Assembly (NCBI RefSeq): GCF_010548375.1
Contig: NZ_JAAGLY010000001.1
Location: 248,001-312,000, forward strand
Source: Streptomyces sp. SID13726
GTDB taxonomy: Bacteria; Actinomycetota; Actinomycetes; Streptomycetales; Streptomycetaceae
Direction: 5' to 3'
Length of the DNA stretch: 64,000 nt
The notes beneath the pieces are model-generated. The model was not told the DNA's origin and made no database searches. It was given only the letters and a program-made list of their open reading frames with translations. The position numbers were made by a program, and so were the translations under genes. The first letter of the stretch is position 1. The number at the start of each line of letters is the position of its first letter. Below, one piece after another: positions 53,594-62,476 of this stretch.

Positions 53594-53959
53594 ATGACCA
53601 CATCCGTCGTATCCATCGTCTACGTGAACGACGCTCCCGCCGCGGCTCGCTTCTACGGCGATCTCCTCGGCCTGAGTCCGTCCTTCGAGACTCCGGGCTA
53701 CATCACCTTCGCCCTCGGGCCAGGCGCTGACCTCGCCCTGTGGTCCGGCCAGTTCGAGGACCTGTCACCGGATGTCCCGCGTACCAGTGAGGTGTGCCTG
53801 GCCATCGACCCCGGATCCGACGACCTCGACGCCATCTTCGAACAGTGGCAGTCCAAGGGCGTCACGATCCTGCGCGAGCCCCACGACCTGGGATTCGGGC
53901 TGACCTTCCTCGCCGCCGATCCCGACGGGAACCGTATCCGCGTGGCACCACGGGGCTGA
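53594..53959 (+). CDS. VOC (glyoxalase/bleomycin resistance) family protein
   Basis: A 121-residue single VOC domain: SVVSIVYVNDAPAAARFYGDLLGLSP and GFGLTFLAADPDGNRIRVAPRG. Metal-binding positions are only partly conserved, so it may bind or degrade a small molecule by an unknown route. GAGAAGGAAC precedes the ATG. A hairpin with arms GTGCCCCAT/ATGGGGCAC (54031-54039, 54067-54075) follows. Confidence 0.85.
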   Translation: MTTSVVSIVYVNDAPAAARFYGDLLGLSPSFETPGYITFALGPGADLALWSGQFEDLSPDVPRTSEVCLAIDPGSDDLDAIFEQWQSKGVTILREPHDLGFGLTFLAADPDGNRIRVAPRG

Positions 53960-55094
53960 CAGCCCACCTTGCGGCAGGCGCGGCACCTGTCGTGCGCGCC
54001 TGCCGTTGTCCGACTTCGAGGGGACGGTGAGTGCCCCATGCGATGCGTCGGCGAAAGCGACTCCGGATGGGGCACTGGGCAGATCGAGTCCGGGTGCGCG
54101 GTCGGCTCCCACCTGACCCGACTCGGACTCGGACTCGGCAAGCACGGCTTCATCGACCTCGGCGCTGAGAGCAACCGGAAACCGGGGGACTGGCTGCTAC
54201 AGAGCGACTCCGCCACCGGCCGTGCCCATCGGCGCGTCACCACCACGGACGGACAAGGGAGCCCGCCGGCAGGGCGAACCGGATACCACGCCCTCGGCCG
54301 TTCCCGAAGCGGACCAACCACCCACCTTCACTTCGCCTGCTACGGAAGGGCAAGGCCACCGACCATCCCGCCCACATCCGCCCAGCGCCCCGAAGGCATC
54401 TGCGCAAGCACGGCATCGCACCACCACCCCGAAGAACCACGACCAGCACCGCCACCGCCACCGCCGCGACCGCGGCCGTGACTGCGGCCGTGACGACGGC
54501 CAACCTCCCGGTCCGACCGGGAGATCCACCGTCGATCCCACGTCGCCGGACGCCACTTCGACCGGCTCAAGCGGGCAAGATCGGCTCGAAGCCGGGAACA
54601 TGCCGACCATGGCGAGGGCGAACGCCCCATCAGGGCGAGCCCGGCCGCGATCCAACGCGCCCCCCGCCCCAAGCTCGCCATGGATCGCAGGGAACCTCAC
54701 GCCGTGCTCCTCTCCCGTTCGTCCGGGGGTTCGCCGACTGGATCATCGGTTGGCGGCGGTCGCGGCGCGCGGGATCGCCGTCGTGCTGCTCAGCTCCCCG
54801 GCGCCGGTCACGGGGGCACTCACGCCGACTCCACCACCGGCTTGACGCACAGGCCAGACCTGACGTCGGCGCCGACACGGCGCAGAGAGCCGACCCGAAG
54901 TGATCGGCGTAGCACCGGCGAAGGAGCCAAGCGACCGCAAGAGCTGCCCCGACCCCGAACCCCGCCCCACCCCGAACCCCACCCGACCCCGAACCCCACC
55001 CACCCGCGAACCACACCGAGCCGAACACCCCCAAGGCAAACCACGCCGTTCCACCCCCCACCCCAACTCCCGCCCCCACGCCTACCCTTGCCCC
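53960..55094. other. 1.1 kb without a convincing gene
   Basis: All frames here give Pro/Arg/Thr-rich translations without recognisable domains, unlike every neighbour. The first part contains GACTCG repeats, the middle alternating CGCGGCCGTGAC-type repeats, and 54950-55075 is strongly C-rich with CCCCGAACCCCACCC-like repeats. It may be decayed DNA or a repeat-rich spacer. I see no RNA gene in it. Confidence 0.6.
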
Positions 55095-55676
55095 GTGCCC
55101 ACCCCAGCCCCCCTCCACCGGGCCCTATACACCCCCGGCCCCCGCCCCCTCCCCGAAACCCCCGCCCGCCTCCTGACCGACCTCCACGCTCCACCCCGCC
55201 TCGCAGCCCACCTACGACTCGTCCACGACGTGGCGTACGACCTCGTCGACTGGCTGGCCCAACGCCACCCCGCGCTCCAACTCGACCGCGAGGCCGTGCT
55301 GTTCGGTGCCGCCACGCACGACATAGGCAAGACGGAGCACCTCACCGAACTCTCCGGCCCCGGCAACGCGCACGAGGAGGCAGGCCGTCGGCTTCTGCTC
55401 GCTCACGGCACCGCCCCGCACCTGGCCCGCTTCGCCGCGACCCACGCGGCCTGGGCCCTCCCGGACATCACCGTCGAGGACCTCCTCGTGAGCCTCGCCG
55501 ACAAGATCTGGAAGAACAAACGCGTCCCGGACCTGGAGGACTTGGTCGTCAGAAGGCTGGCCGAGGCGAGCGGCCGGACGGTGTGGGAGGAGTTCCTGGA
55601 GCTCGACGACGCGCTGACGGCCGTAGGAGAGGAAGCGGGGGAACGGCTGGCCTTCCAGGCGGCCCACCCGGTGTGA
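55095..55676 (+). CDS. HD domain phosphohydrolase-like protein
   Basis: A 193-residue protein. RLVHDVAYDLVDWL and AVLFGAATHDIGKTEHL supply the first His and the HD pair, and LVSLADKIWKNKR supplies the last Asp, so a metal-dependent phosphohydrolase site looks complete. GTG 55095 is the most upstream credible start; TACCCT lies seven bases before it, so a leaderless mRNA is possible. The frame upstream is C-rich repeat. Confidence 0.82.
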   Translation: MPTPAPLHRALYTPGPRPLPETPARLLTDLHAPPRLAAHLRLVHDVAYDLVDWLAQRHPALQLDREAVLFGAATHDIGKTEHLTELSGPGNAHEEAGRRLLLAHGTAPHLARFAATHAAWALPDITVEDLLVSLADKIWKNKRVPDLEDLVVRRLAEASGRTVWEEFLELDDALTAVGEEAGERLAFQAAHPV

Positions 55677-55698
55677 AGCCCACCGCCCCCGAACGGGA

Positions 55699-56295
55699 TC
55701 AGAAGCCGACGAGAGCTTCGAGATCGATCTCGACGGGGAACGGCAGTTCGGTGATGAGCTTGTCGTGGTGCACCAGGTGCGACGGCGCGGGGAAATACAC
55801 GAGGGTGTCCGTGTTGAGCCAGTACTCGTGCACCGCGAGCCTCTGGTCCTGGTCCAGCTCGACGCGCCAGTAGTACGGGACCTTGTGCGCGGCGAACAGC
55901 GCGGGTTTGCGGACCCGGTCGTCCTGGCGGGAACCGGGGGAGACGACCTCGACGACGAGGGTGACCCTCGGAAACGGCACGCACTCGATCGCGAAGAAGT
56001 CCAGCTGTCGTGGGTCGAAGACGATGACGTCCGGCTTCGGTGTGTTCTGGTCGTCGATCATCACGCACTGCCCGGCCACGACCGCGTAAGAACCGGTACG
56101 CGCGGCTTCCAGGGCCGATGCCAACCCGTCCCGAACCCGGTTGTGCCAGAGCTTCGTCCGCCCCCGAACCACGATCCAGCCATCCACCAGCTCCCAGTCA
56201 AAGGGCAGCTCCAAGTCCGTGACCTGGTCGAAAGTCCAGCCGTCGGCGGGCGGGAACATCCAGGTGTCCTCAGTGGCCTGCCGCAATGTGGTCAT
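55699..56295 (-). CDS. Uma2 family (DUF820) nuclease-like protein
   Basis: A 198-residue protein of the Uma2 family: PKPDVIVFDPRQL and VTLVVEVVSPGSRQDDRVRKPALFAAHKVPYYWRVE hold the PD...ExVSP...K positions of a PD-(D/E)xK-like fold. Streptomyces carries many copies, with unproven function. GGGAG lies about five bases before ATG 56295; ATG 56307 is an alternative. Convergent with the HD gene. Confidence 0.85.
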   Translation of the reverse strand: MTTLRQATEDTWMFPPADGWTFDQVTDLELPFDWELVDGWIVVRGRTKLWHNRVRDGLASALEAARTGSYAVVAGQCVMIDDQNTPKPDVIVFDPRQLDFFAIECVPFPRVTLVVEVVSPGSRQDDRVRKPALFAAHKVPYYWRVELDQDQRLAVHEYWLNTDTLVYFPAPSHLVHHDKLITELPFPVEIDLEALVGF

Positions 56296-56410
56296 CCCTG
56301 CTCCCATGAACGCCAGTCTGAACGCCGCCACACGCCGTGATCCTGCCTACGAAGACGCCGCCACCCGCACCGGTGACCCCAAGACGCGCCATTGACGCGA
56401 GCGGCAGGCG

Positions 56411-56439
56411 TTTACAACTGCCCCACATCCCGCTACCTT
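56411..56439 (+). promoter_or_regulatory. Promoter for LPMO gene
   Basis: TTTACA (56411-56416), 17 bp, TACCTT (56434-56439). Start of transcription would be near 56446, just before the CebR operator. Confidence 0.6.
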
Positions 56440-56453
56440 CCGCAGAAGTGGGG

Positions 56454-56467
56454 TGGGAGCGCTCCCA
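56454..56467. promoter_or_regulatory. CebR operator
   Basis: TGGGAGCGCTCCCA, a perfect 14-bp palindrome identical to the known CebR binding consensus. CebR is the cellobiose-responsive LacI-type repressor of cellulose genes in Streptomyces. It lies 131 bp before the LPMO start codon, at about +8. Confidence 0.92.
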
Positions 56468-56597
56468 CATGGACGGACCGGAACCCGCCCATGTGCCGCT
56501 CCCGCCCCACGGCACCAGGCGCCATCCGGAATCACCTCGAATCACGGCACCCCACACACCCGCACCGCCCGTACCCCACGCAACGGACTGGACTGTC

Positions 56598-57662
56598 ATG
56601 ATCCTGACAAAGTTATCGAGGGTGACCCGCCCCAGAGCCCTCCTCCTGGTCCTCGTCTCCCTGCTCGCCACCCTCCCCGCGATCGGCCTCGTCGTCACCG
56701 CGGGTGGCACGGCCGAGGCGCACGGCACCCCCATGAAGCCCGGCAGCCGCACCTTCCTGTGCTGGCAGGACGGTCTGACCGACACCGGTGAGATCAAGCC
56801 GGTCAACCCGGCCTGCCGAAACGCCCAACAGGTCAGCGGCACCACGCCGTTCTACAACTGGTTCTCCGTGCTGCGCTCCGACGGAGCGGGCCGCACCCGC
56901 GGCTTCGTCCCCGACGGCCAGCTGTGCAGCGGCGGCAACACCAACTTCACCGGCTTCAACGCGGCTCGCGACGACTGGCCGCTGACCCACCTCACCTCGG
57001 GCAAGACCGTCGACTTCTCCTACAACGCCTGGGCGGCGCACCCGGGTTGGTTCTACGTCTACGTCACCAAGGACGGCTTCGACCCGAAGAAGACCCTCAC
57101 CTGGGACGACATGGAGGCGCAGCCCTTCCTCAGCGTCGACCACCCGCCGCTCAACGGCAGTCCGGGCACCGTCGAGGCCAACTACTCCTGGACCGGGCAG
57201 CTTCCGGCCAACAAGTCCGGCCGCCACATCATCTACATGGTCTGGCAGCGCTCGGACAGCGCGGAGACCTTCTACTCCTGCTCCGACGTCGTCTTCGACG
57301 GCGGCAACGGCGAGGTCACCGGCATCCATGAGCCGGGCAACCCGTCCGAGCCGGTACCGGGCACCTGCACCGCCAGCCGCAGGACCACGGGCAGTTGGAA
57401 CGGCGGCTACCAGTCCGAGGTCACCGTCACCAACTCCGGCGACGTCCCGATGCTGGGCTGGATGGTCGACTGGACCCTGCCGACCGGGCAGAAGGTCGAC
57501 AGTCTCTGGAACGGCAACGCCACCTACACCGGCCAGGACGTGATGGTCCACAACGCCGACTGGAACGGTTCGTTGAGTCCGGGGCAGAGCGCGACGTTCG
57601 GCTACGTCGTCACAGGCTCCGGGGGTGACTCGGCGACGACCCTTCCCTGTCAGGTCGGCTGA
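56598..57662 (+). CDS. AA10 lytic polysaccharide monooxygenase with CBM2
   Basis: A 354-residue secreted copper enzyme that oxidatively cuts cellulose. A signal peptide ends at TAEA, so His42 (HGTPMKPGSRTFLC) becomes the N-terminal residue. Together with His148 (NAWAAHPGW) it forms the copper histidine brace. The AA10 domain ends with CSDVVFDGG; after a short linker comes a CBM2 (CTASRRTTGSWNGGYQSEVTVTNSG). The layout resembles S. coelicolor CelS2, a C1-oxidising cellulose enzyme. Codon 6 is TTA if ATG 56598 is the start, which makes translation bldA-dependent. GTG 56622 would exclude it. CebR operator upstream. Confidence 0.93.
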   Translation: MILTKLSRVTRPRALLLVLVSLLATLPAIGLVVTAGGTAEAHGTPMKPGSRTFLCWQDGLTDTGEIKPVNPACRNAQQVSGTTPFYNWFSVLRSDGAGRTRGFVPDGQLCSGGNTNFTGFNAARDDWPLTHLTSGKTVDFSYNAWAAHPGWFYVYVTKDGFDPKKTLTWDDMEAQPFLSVDHPPLNGSPGTVEANYSWTGQLPANKSGRHIIYMVWQRSDSAETFYSCSDVVFDGGNGEVTGIHEPGNPSEPVPGTCTASRRTTGSWNGGYQSEVTVTNSGDVPMLGWMVDWTLPTGQKVDSLWNGNATYTGQDVMVHNADWNGSLSPGQSATFGYVVTGSGGDSATTLPCQVG

Positions 57663-57698
57663 GCCACCGTCAGATCCTGGGAGGACCTTCCGCTCAGG

Positions 57699-57733
57699 GC
57701 GGACCCGGTGGGGCTGTGTGCCACCGGGTCCGC
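57699..57733. terminator. Terminator after LPMO
   Basis: GCGGACCCGGTGG (57699-57711) pairs perfectly with CCACCGGGTCCGC (57721-57733) over a 9-base loop, 36 bp after the stop. Confidence 0.88.
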
Positions 57734-57799
57734 GAGCCGTGTCGGCACAGGGGGGTGGGGCCGACGCGGGTGGTGCATGGCTTGTGACGATCCGATGCG

Positions 57800-57857
57800 C
57801 GACAACGTTGTCGAGTGGTCTGCACCTGACTCTACCGCCCCAACGGACAACGATGTC
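57800..57857. promoter_or_regulatory. Two LacI-type operators before GH92
   Basis: CGACAACGTTGTCG (57800-57813), a perfect palindrome, and GACAACGATGTC (57846-57857), one base off. Both have the CG-centred form of LacI-family sites, 45 bp apart. The regulator is not in the window. With the terminator, they are the content of the 353-bp gap. Confidence 0.72.
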
Positions 57858-58015
57858 AAATCAGTTGGCCGAAAGGGCTGGACCGGTCAGGTGAACCGCG
57901 TGCGCGCCACCCGGGGCGTACGCACTCTTCCGTGATACGCGTGGCGCACGTTACTGTCCCTGCGGCTTGTGCGACCTGTGGTGCGCGACCCGTCCGAAGG
58001 AGGAGGGGCCGCGTC

Positions 58016-61000
58016 ATGCGTTTCCGTCCTACGTCCCTGCTGCTGGCGGCCGTTCTCACGGCCACCGGAGCCACCCCCGCCCTCGCGGCCTCGTCCGCCG
58101 CGCCGCCCGGTCTGGTCACCGACCCGACCGCCTACGTCGACCCGCTCATCGGCACGAGGAACGGCGGCGACGTCTTCCCCGGCGCCGTCACCCCGTTCGG
58201 CATGTTCTCCTTCAGCCCCGAGAACACCCGGGGCGACGCCACCCGCACCGCCGCACCCGGCGGCTACCAGTACGACGCCACCCGCATCCGCGGGTTCAGC
58301 CTCACCCACATGTCCGGCACCGGCTGCGCGGGCGGCAGCGGTGACATCCCGCTCTTCCCGTTCGCCGGCGAGGTCACCTCGTCCCCGGCGAGCGACACCA
58401 AGGACGCGGTGTACGCGGCCGACTTCAGCCACGCCGACGAGACCGCCGAGCCCGGCCACTACAAGGTGGGCCTCGCCTCCGGGGTGACCGCGGACCTGAC
58501 CGCCACCGCCCGCACCGGCTCGGCCCGCTTCACCTACCCGGCCGGCAAGCCCGCCTCGCTGCTGTTCCGCACCGCCAACTCCGAGGTGGGCTCGACGGAT
58601 TCGACGGTCGACATCGATCCGGCGACCCGTACCGTCTCCGGCTCCGTGACCTCCGGCAACTTCTGCGGATACCTCGACCCGGAAGGCCAACGCGCCTACT
58701 ACACCGTCCACTTCACCGCCCGCTTCGACCGCCCCTTCGCGGCCACCGGTACCTGGCAGGACGACAGGCTCACCCCCGGGTCCCTCAAGGCGTCCGGCGG
58801 CACGGGCGGGTTCGCGCAGGGCGGGCGGCCCGTCGCGGGCAAGGGGGCGGGCGGCTGGGTCCAGTTCGCGCCCGGCACCGGGCAGGTCGGCGTCAGGATC
58901 GGGATCTCGTACGTCAGCCGGGCGGGCGCGGAGGCCAACCTCGCCGCCGAGAACCCGCCCACGCGCTCCTTCGACTCGGTGCGCGAGGCGGCCGGACGCG
59001 CCTGGCGCGACCGGCTGCGGGCGATCCGGGTCGGCGGCGGCACCGATGACGAGCGCACCACCTTCTACACCGCGCTCTACCACGCCCTGCTCCACCCGAA
59101 CGTCATCAGCGACGCCGACGGCAGATACCGCGGCAGCGACGACGAGGTGCACAGGGTCGGCCACGGCCACCGCGCCCAGTACGGCACCTTCTCCGGCTGG
59201 GACGTCTACCGCGACCAGGTGCAACTGCTCACCCTGCTCGACCCGCGCACCGGCTCGGACGTCGCCCAGTCCCTGTACGAACTGGCCCGGCAGAACGGCG
59301 GTGTCTGGGACCGCTGGCTGCACGGCGCGAGCGGCACCCACGTCATGAACGGCGACCCCTCGCCCATCGCCCTGGCCGGCATCCACGCGTTCGGCGGTAC
59401 CGACTTCGACCTGCGCGGCGCCCTCGACTCCCTCGTCAAGGCGGCCACGGTCCCCACCGAGCAGGACCTGTCACCGGCCGGCAAGCCGGTGCTGTCCGTC
59501 GGCCAACGACCCTCCCTCGACAAGTACTTGAAGCTGCACTACATGCCCTCCGTCTCCAACGCCTGGGGCGGTGCCGCCGAGACCCTGGAGATGTCCGGCG
59601 CCGACTTCGCGCTCTCCCAACTGGCCTCGGCGGCGGGGGAGAAGGACACGGCGGCCGGCTTCTCGAAGCGCTCCCAGTGGTGGCAGAACAACTTCAACAT
59701 CGCCGCCGACCCGAGCGGCGGCTACATCGCCAACCGTAAGGCGGACGGCAGTTGGGTCACCGGCTTCACCCCGGCCACCGGCAACGGCTTCGTCGAGGGT
59801 ACGGCCGCCCAGTACACCTGGATGGTCCAGCACAACCCGGCCGGCCTGTTCGCCGCGATGGGCGGCCGGGCCAAGGCTCTCGACCGCCTCGACACCTTCT
59901 TCCACGACGACGACGGTGACTGGGCGTTCACCGGCAGCGGCGGCGACAAGTCCGAGATGGACAACGAGCCGTCGATCAACATCCCCTACCTGTACGCCTA
60001 CGCGGGCGCCCCCTACAAGACCCAGCAGACCGTCCGCGCCGCCATGGGGCAGCTCTGGTCCACCCAGCCGGGCGGTATCCCCGGCAACGACGACCTCGGC
60101 GCGATGTCCGCCTGGTACGTCTTCTCCGCGCTCGGCATGTACCCCCAGGTGCCGTCCCGCTCCGAACTCGTCCTCGCCTCACCGCTGTTCCCGCGCATCG
60201 AGATCACCCGGCCCGCCGGGAACGACATCTCCATCCGCGCCGAGGGAGCAGCCGCCGACGCGCCGTACGTCCACTCGCTGACGGTCAACGGCCGTACCAG
60301 CCAGGCCCCTTGGCTCCCGGCCTCCTTCGTCCGGGACGGCGGCCGGCTCGACTACGGCCTCTCCGGCACACCCGACCCGACCTGGGGCGCCTCCTCGGCC
60401 CCGCCGTCCTTCCGTACCGGTGAGCAGCCGTACCAGATCGGCGTCGGCCCGACCACGGCGACGATCGCACCGGGCGGCCACACCGAGGTCGGTGTCCGCG
60501 CCCTGTCGCTGAGCGGCGACGGCACGGGCCCCGAGGTCCGCTTCCGGGTCGAGACACCCGAGGGCATCACGGCGACGCCCGCCGAGGGCACGGTCGTCGA
60601 CGGCTCCCAGGAGATCACCCTGCGTTCCGCCGAGGGCATCAAGCAGGGCTTCTACGACGTCACGGTCGCCGTCACCTCGGACGGCACCGCCTACGAGCAG
60701 CCCGTGTCCCTCACGGTCGCCGCCCCCGGCACCCTGCTCGCCGCGTACGACAACACCGGGATCTCGGACGACTCCGGCGACCACGACGAGGCCGACTACG
60801 ACGGCGGCGGCTGGAGCTACTCCCGCCAGGCCCTGGCGGCAGCCGGACTCACACCGGGCGGGCAAGGCACGGTGAACGGCCTGGACTTCACCTGGCCGGA
60901 CTCCCCGGACGGCCGCCCCGACAACGCCACGGCCTCCGGCCAGAGCATCCAACTGGACCGGCCCGTCGGCACGTTGTCCTTCGTCGGCAGCGCGGTCAAC

Positions 61001-61288
61001 GGCAACCAGCAGGCCCAGGCCACCGTCACCTACACCGACGGCAGCACCGACACCGTCGAACTGGCCCTCACCGACTGGACCGTCGGCGGAGGCGGCGGCA
61101 CCGTCCAGTACGGCAACGAGGTCGTCGCCCGCGCCGCGTACCGCAACGTGGCGGGCGCGGACCGGGACCCGGTGGCCACGTACGTCTTCGCCACAAAGCC
61201 GTTCACGACACCGGACGGCAAGACCGTCGCGAGTGTGCGACTGCCCCGGAACAGCGATCTGCACGTGTTCGCCCTGGCTACCGGCTGA
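58016..61288 (+). CDS. GH92 family alpha-mannosidase, secreted
   Basis: A 1090-residue exported protein. The signal peptide ends near TPALAAS. The GH92 catalytic part shows YVDPLIGTRNGGDVFPGAVTPFGM, FSLTHMSGTGC, FSGWDVYRDQVQLL, and MDNEPSINIPYLYAY with the catalytic Glu. GH92 enzymes are calcium-dependent exo-mannosidases, mostly alpha-1,2. From about residue 830 come extra beta domains: an NEW3-like segment and a carbohydrate-binding-type C-terminus. Start ATG after AAGGAGGAGG; the frame is open for 84 bases upstream but lacks signal character there. The last 11 bases overlap the convergent esterase. Confidence 0.92.
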   Translation: MRFRPTSLLLAAVLTATGATPALAASSAAPPGLVTDPTAYVDPLIGTRNGGDVFPGAVTPFGMFSFSPENTRGDATRTAAPGGYQYDATRIRGFSLTHMSGTGCAGGSGDIPLFPFAGEVTSSPASDTKDAVYAADFSHADETAEPGHYKVGLASGVTADLTATARTGSARFTYPAGKPASLLFRTANSEVGSTDSTVDIDPATRTVSGSVTSGNFCGYLDPEGQRAYYTVHFTARFDRPFAATGTWQDDRLTPGSLKASGGTGGFAQGGRPVAGKGAGGWVQFAPGTGQVGVRIGISYVSRAGAEANLAAENPPTRSFDSVREAAGRAWRDRLRAIRVGGGTDDERTTFYTALYHALLHPNVISDADGRYRGSDDEVHRVGHGHRAQYGTFSGWDVYRDQVQLLTLLDPRTGSDVAQSLYELARQNGGVWDRWLHGASGTHVMNGDPSPIALAGIHAFGGTDFDLRGALDSLVKAATVPTEQDLSPAGKPVLSVGQRPSLDKYLKLHYMPSVSNAWGGAAETLEMSGADFALSQLASAAGEKDTAAGFSKRSQWWQNNFNIAADPSGGYIANRKADGSWVTGFTPATGNGFVEGTAAQYTWMVQHNPAGLFAAMGGRAKALDRLDTFFHDDDGDWAFTGSGGDKSEMDNEPSINIPYLYAYAGAPYKTQQTVRAAMGQLWSTQPGGIPGNDDLGAMSAWYVFSALGMYPQVPSRSELVLASPLFPRIEITRPAGNDISIRAEGAAADAPYVHSLTVNGRTSQAPWLPASFVRDGGRLDYGLSGTPDPTWGASSAPPSFRTGEQPYQIGVGPTTATIAPGGHTEVGVRALSLSGDGTGPEVRFRVETPEGITATPAEGTVVDGSQEITLRSAEGIKQGFYDVTVAVTSDGTAYEQPVSLTVAAPGTLLAAYDNTGISDDSGDHDEADYDGGGWSYSRQALAAAGLTPGGQGTVNGLDFTWPDSPDGRPDNATASGQSIQLDRPVGTLSFVGSAVNGNQQAQATVTYTDGSTDTVELALTDWTVGGGGGTVQYGNEVVARAAYRNVAGADRDPVATYVFATKPFTTPDGKTVASVRLPRNSDLHVFALATG

Positions 61289-62273
61289 TCTCCAGCACCT
61301 CGCCCAGCCAGTCGAGTTGGCGGCGGACCTGTACCGCGTCGCCGCCCTCGTGACCGTTGTACGGATAGGCGCGGATCTCCTTGCGGGGGTCCGCGCCGGT
61401 CAGTTCGGCGTACCGGTTGAAGGCCGCGTACGCCCCGCTCGGCGGGCACACCGTGTCCCGCAGGCCCACCCCGAAGTGCGCCGGGGCGGCGGCCCGCCGT
61501 GCGAAGGAGACGCCCTCGACGTACGACAGCGTGCGGTACGCGGCCTCCGCCGCGTCCCGGTGCACCGACAGATACGCGGAGATCTCGCCGTAGGGGCTCG
61601 CGTCGGTGAGGTCCAGGGCCCTCCGGATGCCGCACAGGAAGGGCGCGGTGACCACCGTCGCCGCCAGGTCGGGCACCAGGCCCGCCACGGCCAGCGCCAG
61701 CCCGCCGCCCTGGCTGTTGCCGACGGCCGCGACGCGTCCCCCGTCCACGCCCGGCAGCGCCCGCACCGCCGTCACCGCGCGCACCGCGTCGGTGATCAGC
61801 CGGCGGTAGTGGTAGTCGCGCGGATCCAGCAGACCGCGCACCGCGGGGCCCGGTCCGCCCGGCGACGAGGTGTGCGGGTCGGGGGTCGCGCCGCCGTTGC
61901 CGTACTGGTCGCCCTGGCCGCGGTTGTCCATCAGCAGATGCGCGTACCCGGCGCTCACCCAGGTCAGCCGCTCGTGCGGGAGACCGCGCCCGCGGCCGTA
62001 ACCGGCGAACTCCACCACGGCGGGCAGGAGTTCGGGCGCTCCGGCGGGTCTGCTGAACCAGGCGCGCACCGGATCGCCGGCGAAGCCCCGGAAGGTCACG
62101 TCCCAGGTGTCCGTCAGCCGCAGCCCGCTCTCCACCGGGCGCGCCGACACCAGCACGTCCCTCTGGGCGGCCTCTTTCAGGGTGTCACGCCAGAACTCGT
62201 CGAAATCCGGGGGTTCCTGGACTTCGGGCCGGTATTGCTCCAGCTCCCTCGTCGGCAAGTCGAACGCAGGCAC
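61278..62273 (-). CDS. Acetylxylan esterase / CE7-type deacetylase
   Basis: A 331-residue cytoplasmic alpha/beta hydrolase of carbohydrate esterase family 7, which removes acetyl groups from xylo-oligosaccharides and cephalosporins. The triad is visible: Ser187 in GNSQGGG, Asp273 in GLRDTVCPPS and His308 in NGHEGGD. RGQG (DNRGQGDQYGN) is the second family motif. No signal peptide, so it deacetylates imported oligosaccharides; this fits the sugar ABC permeases diverging upstream. Confidence 0.9.
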   Translation of the reverse strand: MPAFDLPTRELEQYRPEVQEPPDFDEFWRDTLKEAAQRDVLVSARPVESGLRLTDTWDVTFRGFAGDPVRAWFSRPAGAPELLPAVVEFAGYGRGRGLPHERLTWVSAGYAHLLMDNRGQGDQYGNGGATPDPHTSSPGGPGPAVRGLLDPRDYHYRRLITDAVRAVTAVRALPGVDGGRVAAVGNSQGGGLALAVAGLVPDLAATVVTAPFLCGIRRALDLTDASPYGEISAYLSVHRDAAEAAYRTLSYVEGVSFARRAAAPAHFGVGLRDTVCPPSGAYAAFNRYAELTGADPRKEIRAYPYNGHEGGDAVQVRRQLDWLGEVLEISR

Positions 62274-62381
62274 GGGACACCTCGCATCAGTCGGTCAAAG
62301 CAGTGAAACTTGCGGAGGGAGCCGGGACTTGGTCTACCGGTTCTACCCCACTCGCGCCCCAGGTATCTCCTGCCTGACCCA

Positions 62382-62446
62382 TTGACAGCGCTTTCTCGGT
62401 GGCTCTAAGTTGCCGCGAAGTTACCGGTAAGAGCTCGAAAGTTTCG
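62382..62446 (+). promoter_or_regulatory. Promoter and operators for sugar ABC permeases
   Basis: TTGACA at 62382-62387, with TAAGTT-like sequence 17-18 bp on as -10. Then TTACCGGTAA (62421-62430) and CGAAAGTTTCG (62436-62446), both palindromes. The second matches the CGAA-N-TTCG family of sites bound by LacI-type regulators of xylan genes (BxlR type). Confidence 0.65.
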
Positions 62447-62476
62447 GTTCCGTGCCTCCGTCTGAGAGGACCGAGC

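Noticed and set aside
53969..54845. Several 170- to 207-codon frames in the spacer
   Set aside because: Pro/Arg/Ser-rich translations on both strands, no ribosome binding sites of note, no domains.
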